Shown piece after piece: positions 55,361 through 64,000 of a DNA stretch of 64,000 nucleotides. Within the stretch, counting starts at the first letter, position 1. Each line of letters opens with the position of its first letter. Under the pieces are notes generated by a model. That model was given only the letters and a program-made list of their open reading frames with translations, did no database searches and was not told where the DNA came from. Source of the DNA: Niebla homalea (taxonomy: Eukaryota > Ascomycota > Lecanoromycetes > Lecanorales > Ramalinaceae); contig JAHGAU010000009.1 of assembly GCA_019925105.1 (NCBI GenBank), positions 310,001 through 374,000 of the forward strand, read 5' to 3'. The position numbers were made by a program, and so were the translations under genes.

Positions 55361-56347
55361 CTAGAACCCCTCTTTGGCAAGCATGTCCGCAATATCAAGA
55401 TATAGCGCAATCGCGTTGAAGTTGCGCTGATTGCCAGCCAATTTCCAAATCAACCAACGCAACCTATTCGTCCAGTTGATTAAGTCTAGATGGCTGACAC
55501 CAACCAACGTCCCCTTATAAGTTCCCCACCTACTGCTATCCACACTCACAAGCCCGTCGTTCGGCCCTTCAGCTTCACTAATGATGCGGTGCGACTGCCT
55601 AAACGCAGACCAAGGTGCAGGCTCAGCAGCAGCTCCGTAGGAGAAATACGTCACGCCCTCCCCATCCGGCGTCTTCGGATTGAAATCCTCCATCATGAAC
55701 CTCCTGGTTAACTGACTGAACGCTCCCGTCTCAAGCCTCAATGCACTCAACGCCCGATACACCTTCGGCAACCTTACCGGCCCGATCTGATCGAATACAT
55801 AATCCGCAAACGCCGATCCCCGATGCGGACTCGCTATCGTCGTCAACGACAACACCTTCACATTCGATGGGCGCAGCCGACTAATCATATACCGCGCGTC
55901 CAGCCCGCCCATGCTATGCGCTACGATATTGACGCTCTTGCCGTGAGCTTTTTGCTCGATGTCACGACCCAATTTCGCGGCGCGTTCTTTGATGGAAGCG
56001 GAGGGGGGGACCGAGGCAGTGATGACTTCGATGTTGTTGGAGGTAAGGGCTTCAGTGATGCCGCGCCAGTAGTGGACGCCAGGAAGGAATTTGCCGGCGA
56101 CGTGCAGTTCGTCGAAGCCGAGGAGGCCGTGAGCTAGAACGATGGGGTTTTGGGGTGTCTGGTAGTTGGTACGGATGGTGGCATAGTCATCTATGATCTC
56201 TCGGCCGAGCTTTGACAGACGAGGGTCAGAGATGTCATGACTGGCGGTGACGGTCGAGAAGAGCGCCTTCGTAAAAGGACGGCCATTTGCAGTTATCTTT
56301 GTATGACATGGCTGGGGTATATGTAAACATCTTGAGGCCATTCGCAT
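55361..56347 (-). CDS. Triacylglycerol lipase, Tgl2-like alpha/beta hydrolase
   Basis: Single exon of 328 aa from the ATG at 56347 (MRMASRCLHI). The first about 35 residues are basic and free of acidic residues, like a mitochondrial presequence; yeast Tgl2 is mitochondrial. The hydrolase core has the oxyanion segment VLAHGLLGF (about 70-78), the nucleophile elbow AHSMGG (S145), the acid in EGPNDGLVS, and the histidine in GVSHLDLINW, so the triad is complete. Bacterial-type (Burkholderia/Pseudomonas class I) lipases share this layout. Likely acts on short- or medium-chain acylglycerols. Start codons of this gene and the WSC gene lie 464 bp apart, head to head. Confidence 0.87.
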   Translation of the reverse strand: MRMASRCLHIPQPCHTKITANGRPFTKALFSTVTASHDISDPRLSKLGREIIDDYATIRTNYQTPQNPIVLAHGLLGFDELHVAGKFLPGVHYWRGITEALTSNNIEVITASVPPSASIKERAAKLGRDIEQKAHGKSVNIVAHSMGGLDARYMISRLRPSNVKVLSLTTIASPHRGSAFADYVFDQIGPVRLPKVYRALSALRLETGAFSQLTRRFMMEDFNPKTPDGEGVTYFSYGAAAEPAPWSAFRQSHRIISEAEGPNDGLVSVDSSRWGTYKGTLVGVSHLDLINWTNRLRWLIWKLAGNQRNFNAIALYLDIADMLAKEGF

Positions 56348-56811
56348 CAAGGCCGCTTCTTGGCCCGCATATTGACCCTCTCTATACTATCATGATTGGA
56401 TTATTGATGGGGACCCGTGATGATATGTATTCATCGTGAATCAGAGGTTGAGGTTGGACAAGCGCGATAGCCGCGGAACATCAACCAGAATACATTGCAT
56501 TGGTACATCTCCGTTTCCCCAACCTACTGACAGCATTGAACTTTGAGCCCCAATTGACCTCCACTCGGTGGACCCCCCATGCGAGCTGATTGAGCAATGC
56601 CACTCCGTTGACTGAACCTTCCTAACGTGATGTCGAAGGAATGAAGTCGTGTTTTCATTCCAACGCGTGATCTCGTTGAAGAACTCATCTATGCCATGCG
56701 TTCGGTCGCGTTGCAGGCTCGCGCGTTCGTGATTATTTGCATTTGGTCTTGTCGGTGTCTGCACTGCTTCCAAGCTCGTCTCTTTCGCGGAATACTATCT
56801 TTTTGTTCATC

Positions 56812-58713
56812 ATGAAGCAACCGTTCTATATGGCCGTATGCCTTTCTGCTCTTGAACTTGTATCGCTCCAAGCATGCTATACACTGAAAGATTCATTACC
56901 AGGAGTCAAGCGTGTTCTAGGACGTCATGAGAAATCTCTAGCCGGCACTGGAGGTAGTGATGGTGGCGCAGGATCAGGTAGCGGTGATCCGAACGCGGCT
57001 GCTGGAGGCCCTGGACAGCCAGGAAGTAGCGTGTAAGAACCGCGCTCTAAAGAGCTGGAATCCTTTATTCACACAAGCACAACTTTAGGCCTGATGCCAA
57101 GATCAACGTCGATTCCGGGCATGGACGATACGCATATATGGGCTACTACCCTGTTTCGTCAGATTCGCCCTCATCAGACTATCGTTCTACCTCAACTGAC
57201 TCCATGTCTCTTGAGATGTGCTCGAATTACTGCCAGGGCAGCCAATACTTTGCGCTCACTAAGGGTACGCCGTTCAGTAGATCATACCAAGGACGAGCTA
57301 ATTCTGAAAGGTGACGCATGTGCTTGCGGTCCTCCTGTGTCGAACGGCGCGCCCACATATAATCCCCCAAGATCTTTATCATGTAGTGGAAATGGCGCAG
57401 AGTCTTGTGGCGCACCTGGGTCTGCAATTGTCTACAATCTGCAAGGATCTAGCGGCGTTACAATTAACTCCAACTCGGGCAATACTGCAGACTCAGATAA
57501 TGACAATAACTCGGGCAATAACTCTGGCAACAACGACAACAACGGAAATAATTCAAATAATGGAAACATCTCAGGCAGCCCCAATAATGGAAACGTGACG
57601 GCAGACCACCCTCCGCCCTCCCTAGGTGGCCCTTACCCTCTGGGAAGTCCTGGACCAGCCAAGAATTCTACATATCCAACAAACCCTGCCGCTTCCACTG
57701 AGGCCCCTCTGGGGAGTCCAGGACCAGCCAAGAATTCTACATATCCAACAAACCCTGCCGCTTCCACTGAGGCCCCTCTGGGAAGTCCTGGACCAGCCAA
57801 GAATTCTACATATCCAACAAACCCTGCCGCTTCTACTGAGGCGTCGACCACTGCGACGTCGAACATTGCGACGTCGATCACTGCGATGTCGACCACTGCG
57901 CAGACCCCACCTTGCTTCCAGGGGGCTTACAACACGCCCATTTTCCGTCAGGCCAGCTGCCCTGGTGATGATTTCTCACAGGAAACGGCTCCCTACACGG
58001 AGGCGACCGTGTACAACGTCAGTTGCAGGACGACGCCAGGGGGTGACTCGATGGTCACTGTGCATGCTGACAATTTCAATGCGTGCCTCCATTATTGTGA
58101 TACCCGTAGGGGCTGCATAGGCGTCAACTATGTCAACCCCGCTGATGCGCAGGCCCAGAACTGCGCCGGGTATAGATCTTTCATGGACTGTCACACTGGC
58201 GCGACTCCCTCGAGTACTTTCATAGCCGCTGCGACCGTCGACGGACCAACGCTCGCGGATGCTTACCAGGGTCATATATGCGCTGACGGAACATACAATT
58301 CTACGGACTACGTCGACCCTTCGACCAAGGACCAGTTTAAGATTAGATGTGGCTATATCTACGGTGATACAACGCCGTTGCCAGCCGCGGCCACCGACAG
58401 TTTCGAGGGCTGTATTGCCTACTGTGCCCAGCAATCAGAGTGTCAGGGAGCCCTGTTTGCCGCGGAGGGACCGGCCAGTGGAGACCTGACAAATTGCTAT
58501 CCATACAGCTCATTCAACGGTAGCCTTCTGAGCTATGAGATGTACCAGGTTGCTGTAAGTTGCCAAATCCACATGCCGCACCCCGAGGGAACCGCTTCTT
58601 GGCCGTTCTTGACGTCGTTGAACGTGTCTGAGAGATCGGTTAGGTTAAGCCTGCGCGCACAGATGAGGCTGATTGGCATGCAGGAATTGAGCAATAGCAG
58701 CACCACTGGCTAG
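56812..58713 (+). CDS. Secreted WSC-domain surface protein with Thr/Ser repeats and PAN-like modules
   Basis: Exons 56812-57032, 57089-57264 and 57311-58713 give 599 aa. A signal peptide (MKQPFYMAVCLSALELVSLQA) precedes a Gly-rich spacer. A WSC domain follows (GRYAYMGYYPVSS, MSLEMCSNYCQG, YFALTKG|DACACGPPV), recovered by splicing two introns. Next come an Asn/Ser-rich stretch, three 23-residue repeats (LGSPGPAKNSTYPTNPAASTEAP) rich in N-x-S/T glycosylation sites, and Thr/Ser pentads. Two Cys-rich modules of about 75 residues (FNACLHYCDTRRGCIGVNY; FEGCIAYCAQQSECQGALF) look like PAN/apple domains. WSC modules bind wall polysaccharide. A GTAAGT at 58555 and an AG at 58662 would remove an in-frame 108-nt intron, so a 563-aa form is possible. 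The 3' end is uncertain. Confidence 0.8.
57640..57846 (+). repeat. Three 69-bp tandem repeats inside the WSC gene
   Basis: Copies start at 57640, 57709 and 57778 and differ by only a few bases, mostly silent (GGAAGTCCT/GGGAGTCCA). The unit codes for LGSPGPAKNSTYPTNPAASTEAP. High identity implies recent expansion or ongoing homogenisation. Confidence 0.93.
57847..57905 (+). repeat. 15-bp repeat (ACCACTGCGACGTCG-like) x4
   Basis: Directly after the 69-bp repeats, four degenerate copies of AyCACTGCGAyGTCG code for a Thr/Ser/Ala-rich stalk (STTATSNIATSITAMSTTA). Typical of a glycosylated spacer. Confidence 0.8.
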
Positions 58714-59113
58714 CGACACCGGCGACTGCCCTGTGTGCCCCACCGATCCAGATGATCCAGATTGCGAGCGTGTCTGCGGGCGCTCCAGCATGCTAATACT
58801 AAGACCCGCTTGATTGTTCAGCGGCAGGATGTGAAACCGATGAGTTATGTTGATTTCTATGGACCGGGCGGATGCACGGAGAGTCTACATTCATCACTCA
58901 AGGCATTGCTTCTCATGTAACATATGTCTTTGCTATTCGAGCGAGCGCGCGCGCGCATAGGAATGCCTTCCATAAAACCACTTGACTCTGACCGCTCGTA
59001 AAGGCCTGATAGGCCTCATGCCCTTACAATTCATCCCTCCTTCTAACCGTCGTGGCTTCTCCCTAACATCCTAAACTCTCCCTCTCGATGCTCCCCAGCC
59101 TCCTCCACACTCC
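58714..59113. other. Convergent intergenic region with a coding-like tail and a GC dinucleotide run
   Basis: 58720-58811 can be read as a Cys-rich peptide (GDCPVCPTDPDDPDCERVCG) in a frame different from the end of the WSC gene, ending in TGA. It may be a missed last exon. At 58939-58958 lies an alternating GCGCGCGCGC run, a possible Z-DNA former. Confidence 0.4.
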
Positions 59114-59943
59114 CTATGCTCCACCCTGCGCGCTCCCATCCACCCGATCCGGCACCTCGGGTTGCACATCCGTCACCACCCTCAGCAGATCCTTCACCAC
59201 CTGCTCCCCCTTCTGCTCCCCGGCCTTCTTGATCGCTCCCATCTGGCTGTCTGCATCCTTCTGGGCGTCTTGCTCGGCTTGTTTGTTGCCCGACGTGTGC
59301 TATCTTACATGTTAGCGGGAGACGCCCATTTAGAGCTCTGGGAGCACTGGCGAGGCAAGGGGAATAGGGGAGGGGGGGAGGGGGAGGGGGGAAGGAACAG
59401 ACTTTCTCCTCAAACTTCTTAAACTCCTCATCCTTCTGCTTGCGGTACTCGTCTATCTCCTTCTGGGCTTCGGATTTGGCGTCGCGGACGCGACGGGAGC
59501 GGTCTTTTGGCAGACGCAAAATCAACATATCAGCATCTCGTTGAATGGAGGGGGAGGAATTGCTGGGAGGAAAAGAGCTGTCATGGGGGGGGAGGGCGGG
59601 GAGGCGTACATTCTCTTGCTGTAGTAGGTAGGCGTTAGTCCACTAAGTCTCATTCTTGATGGATGGAGGAAGGAAGGGGGGGGAGAAGGGATGGGTTGGG
59701 CAAAAACAGGAAGAGATGGTATACCTTTCTGGACGATCTTCTGTGCTTCTCGCTCGGCCTGGTTCCGTCACATCATCAGAACCCGTCAGCTTTTTTCTTG
59801 AGACTTTTTGGTGGTTGGCAAGTGATGGGCAACATACATCCAACAACGTCTGGATGCCCTTGGAGTTTTGCGCAGCCTGGGTTGGAGATACTTTAGCTTT
59901 CCCTTTTCACGAGGAGACGGTGGACATCGGGGGCTTTCACCAT
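59114..59943 (-). CDS. VMA10: V-type ATPase subunit G
   Basis: Six exons: 59943-59941, 59876-59838, 59758-59725, 59618-59610, 59503-59403 and 59299-59114 (372 nt, 123 aa). The first exon is only the ATG and the fourth only 9 nt (completing A-R-E-Y), yet all junctions agree with the family: M|AAQNSKGIQTLLD|AEREAQKIVQK|AREY|RSRRVRDAKSEAQKEIDEYRK...KKFEEK|HTSGNKQAEQDA. The rest is the expected charged helix ending QVVKDLLRVVTDVQPEVPD. Subunit G forms the peripheral stalk of the vacuolar proton pump with subunit E. Length is normal for the family (114-120). Divergent from PET117 across 217 bp, so two mitochondrial/vacuolar energy genes share one promoter region. Confidence 0.9.
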
Positions 59944-60160
59944 CGTGAGAGATTCGGCTGCTAGAAGCAATTGCAACGACTGGGCAGATGCAACGATGAG
60001 TAGGCGAGCTGTATGTATCGAATGGGGAAAGCTCACGCCAAGCTTCAGCCCTACAGAGGTTGTAGCATTAACGTCGTATCTGCATATCCAAGAGTTAAAA
60101 TGACCCCCATATAACAAAATATCCTCGACGTTGCGAGCCGTACTTCCTCGATCTACCAAA
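59944..60160. promoter_or_regulatory. Compact bidirectional promoter, VMA10 / PET117
   Basis: 217 bp between divergent start codons. No obvious TATA box. Confidence 0.5.
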
Positions 60161-60539
60161 ATGTCCACAGCCTCCAAACTCACCCTAGCAGGGACCACGC
60201 TGAGCGCGATCGGTATCGTGGCGCTGGTGCATCATCAGCAGCAGGCCGAGAAAACCGTGCGTATCAATAATCCTACTACCCTTCCACATTCCCCCCCCCC
60301 TTTTTTTTTACCTTCCCTTTCCTTCCTTCGGAGCATGTTTCAGATTTTCCCTTTTGAAAAACAAGGCGGTTCTGCTGACAGCGGCGGGAGAAAAACAGGC
60401 AATGCACGCCGGCGTCCTCCGCGACATGGAGCAGCAAAAGGTGAAGCGCGAACGGCAGGCCGATTTCGAGATGCAGCGCGCCCTCGAGGAGGAATATCGG
60501 AAGGTGCAGAATGTGAGGGATGGTGCCGAGGGGAGCTGA
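60161..60539 (+). CDS. PET117: Cytochrome c oxidase assembly protein Pet117
   Basis: Exons 60161-60256 and 60399-60539 give 78 aa. MSTASKLTLAGTTLSAIGIVALVHHQQQAEKT is an N-terminal signal-anchor/transmembrane helix followed by the exact family junction EKT|AMHAGVLRDMEQQKVKRERQADFEMQRALEEEYRKVQ, a charged helix. Length and pattern fit Pet117, a mitochondrial inner-membrane factor that couples haem a synthesis (Cox15) to complex IV assembly. The 142-nt intron contains a C10-T9 homopolymer pair near 60290-60309. Confidence 0.92.
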
Positions 60540-61129
60540 TGGGGGATCGAGCTCCGGAGATTAATTCTTGAGATCGAACTGCTGCATGGAATGGGGGCCT
60601 GGCAATGTGCGAAGTTGAAGGTGGACGCCGCCATGACAATACGTTGGTATTGAAGCTTCTGCATGCCCCAGAAGCGGCTACATGAGGCCTTCTTTATCGA
60701 AGTGAGGATCTCGAGCGTTGTGGCTCGTTTCGAGGTCGAGTGAAAGAGGTCAAGTTTGGGTACGGAGAGGTGGCAGTGTGACCAGCTGGCATTGGTGGCG
60801 GATTTGGTATTGTGAGTTGTAGGATGGAAAACTCACGAGCATGCACGAGACGATGGACAGCTAGGCCCAGCGCAAGAGATTGCACAGCAGATTCAGTATG
60901 TATTCTTTCTCGACGGCACCATCTACAGGCCATCAATCCGCCGAAAATTGATGAGCTCCCCAACCTGTGCGCATGCTCAATTCGAAGCGACATCATATCC
61001 CAACACCAACGCTGATATGTGTAAATGCTCCGCCTCCCTGCTCATCCCATACGCCTTTTTCCGGACTTGCAAAGGATCCACCATTCAGGCACTCCAACCT
61101 GACAAAAATCCCCCATGGCCGTCCTTCCC
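60540..61129. other. Convergent intergenic region
   Basis: 3' regions of PET117 and the IQGAP gene. Only short frames; no gene seen. Confidence 0.5.
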
Positions 61130-64000
61130 TCATTCTTTATCCTTATAAAATTTCCTCATGATCAAATGCAAGAACAAATTGACATTCACCCTCAAGCCAC
61201 CGCCACTCCTCCCTCCTTCATCGAAGAACTCCAGCACCTGCGTGTTATTGAACTGAGCCTGCAGCAAATCATCCAGCGGCACCTGTGCGCTCGCCCCAGG
61301 GATACTGATCGGCCCATTGGACCCTTCCAGCGCAAAGACGCCGACCTCGTTACTCGAGATGGTAAGATCGATGTGCTGGTACTGCCGCTCCGAGAACCCA
61401 GCCCAGGAGAGCAGGATCCCGCGGTTCGCTAGATCTTGCGCGGAGTATTTGAACGACCCGAATTTGGGAACCCGGCCAGAGCGGGCGAGTTCGCGCTCGT
61501 GGTCCCACTGCTTGGTAAAGGGCATGAGGAAGCGCTTCTTGCCTTTCTTGTTCTGGAGGGTCACCATCGCTTGCTCGATGTAATCATTGTAGGTCTTGAG
61601 CTGTCCCTCGAGATAGACAGCCTGGTCGTTGAGGCGACCCAAGGTCAAGCGGACGGTCTCGAGTTCGCGCTGGCGCTGGACGCGGCGGCGATGCTTGGTG
61701 CGGATGTCGACGGCGATTGCGTTGAGCAGGTCCTGGTAGTGGTTGTGGCGAGTGAGACGGCCGATTTGTTCGAGCCGGAGGATGTTTTCGAGGGCGGTGC
61801 GTTTGAGCTCGGCGTAGGACATTGAGGCTAGGTCCATTATCGTGTTGGCTTCGGCGTAGGCGCCCTTTCTGCGACTGCTCGCGGACAGTTCGTCACGGAT
61901 GAGGGCCTCCCAGCGGTCTTCATCTTCCATGGTGATGGGCTTAACCATGACGTTCATCAGGTCGCCACCGGTCTGGACGCGGATTATGTACAAGATGCAT
62001 CGCTTGGTCTCCATAAAGAGGGACTTGACATCTGCGTCAGGATCTGCAATACCTGTCAGCGATATTGTTTTTTACCCAAACTCGACTTGTGGCTCACCTT
62101 CAGACTCGTGCAACTTGGGGTTCAAGGTAAGGCAGATCTCAGATGAGCCTACTCCTCTCAATTCGCTCTCATTGTTCTTAGCACTGCCGAGTTCATGGAT
62201 GACTTCTTGGAGGATATCGTCTCTGTTATAGCAGATGAAGGGTGCTTCTGCTCCCACAAAATGATGTACAGAAAATATGTCGGCCATCTTAATGTAAAGA
62301 GTTGGCTTAGTGCGTGAGTAGAGGTCATTGAACTCGTCAATGTCAAATTGCGCTTCGGCCTTGGGGACATCGATCACTGTTCCAAAACGTTAGATATGGG
62401 ATTCGCGCTGCAAGATTCAGGGCCACCTACAATTGCTCCAGATATCGCCAAGCCGCTCGATCGATTCTCCAACATAGCTGTTCAACGGCTGCAAGAAGAC
62501 GTTCTCGCCCCCAAACAGCCTGCCTGCAGCGACCTGCCCGACGACTTTCGAGACTTCACCAATGTTCCTTTTATGCTCTTGCGACAAGCCTCGATCCACC
62601 ACGCCGTACTTTTCGGGTTCAGTTAGTGCGGGTTGGAGATAGCTCTTCCAAACCCAATGGCCCACTATCTGCAAGATGTGACCTCTCTCGTCGTGTGGGT
62701 ATCTGGCGACTAAAGACCCATACATCTGCTGAGCTATGTACCTAACGCCGAATGGCATCTTGTGCAGCTGTTCCTCCAGACACAAGAAGAATTGATCGGC
62801 AATATCTCTGAGATCTTGGAGGTGGGTAATGAAAGTACGTTTGGTTTCTGGATCTCGGATCGCGGCCTCTCGAGGGATGTCAGGATTCCTCTGACTTCGT
62901 TGACCCGTGCGCAATTCTTCGTTCTCGATGGCGGATAAATAGATCTGCATAGGATCGCTTTCGAGGTCAAGCTCTGGGTTGTCAATGATGCTCTCCTTGA
63001 CAACAGGACCCATAATATCCCTCAAGTACTTTCGATCCCGAGGAGATTTTGCATAGGCCGCGAACAGTCTTGTCCAGAAGAAGTTGCTTCTGAGATAATC
63101 TTGCAGTGAGGGACAGTGATCGATCTCCTCTTTGAGTGACCGCGTGATAAGCTTAATGAGGTAGTACTCCTCGCGCCTCTTCTGTGCATACCCAAACAGG
63201 CCCATCATCAGATGCTTGATTCTTTCACATTCCTTCTCGGCCGTGGCTTGCTCCCTCATCCGCTTGAATATCCTGGCAAGATATTGGGGTTGAGTTTGGA
63301 GAATGAAAAACAGCTCCTGGTAGTGCTCCAGCTTCCTTCGTGAATTCTTGTTCAGCGCCTTCAGGTCGAAGGGATCCTTTGAAGCCAGCTCTTTGTTCGT
63401 CAACAGACTGCCAGCAGCACCGCCAAAATGCTTTTGATGTTTGACGACTTCATCGAGAGTGATCTTGTTCTTGACAAGAAGTGCGATCTTGATGTCCAGC
63501 TGCGATATGTATTGATCGGCCATCTCATTTTGTCGAACGTGCTGCACGACCGTCTTCCGAAGCCTTTCAAATTCCACCTCTTCGTCGAAATCGAAGTCAC
63601 TGTCATTCAGCAGGTGAACAAAGTTCTTGACGGTGCCCACGGGAGGATTCTCGCCGCTCGTCAAGCTTTTATACGCTTCGCCTTGTTGCTTTGCACGGAC
63701 GAAGCTCTGGACCTTGATGACCTTTTCCATGTTCTTCTTGAAAAATCGCTGCTTCTCGGCAAATTTCACACGAACCAGATTTGCTCGTATTGCCGCTTGT
63801 ACTTCTGCGATCACTGGTTCCTCATCTTCTAGCTCTGCGAGTACAGCCCCGATTTGCGAACGGAGGAGCATTGCCCGGCCAAGGCCTTGAAGTTGGACGA
63901 CCTCATTGGCATTGCTGCACAGGTCGGCCAGTTGGTCAGAATTTCGTTGGCGAAGATGGAAGCCTCGCATCGAAGACTGCAATGACGTTATAGCTCTCTC
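61130..64000 (-). CDS. IQGAP / Ras-GAP-like protein, C-terminal part (5' end outside window)
   Basis: Exons 64000-62431, 62376-62098 and 62052-61130; the frame is open to the right edge, so the N-terminal part (calponin-homology and most IQ motifs) lies outside. The visible part starts with IQ-like sequence (ITSLQSSMRGFHLRQ, AAIRANLVRVKF, VIKVQSFVRAKQQ). It continues with the GAP-related domain (YLIKLITRSLKEEID, FFWTRLFAAY, DPMQIYL, MPFGVRYIAQQMYGSL) and ends with the RasGAP C-terminal domain (RRVQRQRELETVRLTLGRLND and FGSFKYSAQDLANRGILLSW). Both introns (54 and 45 nt) are needed to keep the family sequence (WSN|LIDVPKAEAQ; HESEG|IADPDADVK). Fungal IQGAPs (Rng2, Iqg1, Sar1-type) organise the cytokinetic actin ring and respond to Cdc42/Rho signalling. 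Convergent with PET117. Confidence 0.93.

Overview
The window is genomic DNA from a filamentous ascomycete (Pezizomycotina). The genes are split by short GT-AG introns, mostly 45-140 nt, with CTAAC/CTAAT-like branch sites. They encode typical fungal proteins: Crh-type wall transglycosylase, Exg1 glucanase, LaeA-like methyltransferase, Zn2Cys6 regulator, Kap120, Gis2, Dia2/Pof3, Mtc1 and an IQGAP. Placement in Dothideomycetes is only an impression. Intron positions below were set by hand from splice signals and by requiring an intact family-like protein. Where the exon sum is given, it divides exactly by three.

Layout. 1-13 kb is gene-poor: a truncated low-complexity gene at the left edge, a decayed Ada-type DNA-repair gene (3.4-4.8 kb), a GPI-type GH16 wall enzyme (6.1-7.6 kb), then about 5 kb of degenerate direct repeats and unrecognised sequence before a hypothetical protein (12.8-14.0 kb). 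14.5-24 kb holds a vacuolar alkaline phosphatase, an exo-beta-1,3-glucanase and an aldehyde dehydrogenase, with about 3.4 kb of nearly empty DNA between the last two that contains one decayed ORF. 24-37 kb is denser: karyopherin Kap120, a small DUF2462 protein, Mtc1, an unknown charged protein, a four-TM protein and a nine-exon LaeA-like methyltransferase. 37-39.4 kb is gene-poor and carries a CT minisatellite.

39.4-64 kb is mostly housekeeping: Dia2/Pof3 F-box protein, CTNNBL1 splicing factor, seven-knuckle Gis2, UDP-GlcNAc pyrophosphorylase, a PPIL4-type RRM protein without its cyclophilin domain, a Zn2Cys6 factor, ribosomal protein eS24, the eEF2 lysine methyltransferase, a Tgl2-like lipase, a WSC/PAN-like surface protein, V-ATPase subunit G, Pet117, and the 3' part of an IQGAP gene that runs off the right edge.

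Several genes form tight head-to-head pairs with shared promoters: KAP120/DUF2462, DIA2/CTNNBL1, RPS24/EFM3, lipase/WSC and VMA10/PET117. Wall biology is represented by CRH, EXG and UAP1 (the UDP-GlcNAc precursor for chitin), though these are scattered rather than clustered. I found no secondary-metabolite core enzyme, CRISPR array, rRNA, convincing tRNA or intact transposon. The most unusual items are the PPIase-less PPIL4 gene, micro-exons in VMA10 and GIS2, the eroded Ada gene and the degenerate repeat field at 8.4-10.1 kb. I did not find a convincing new biological system.
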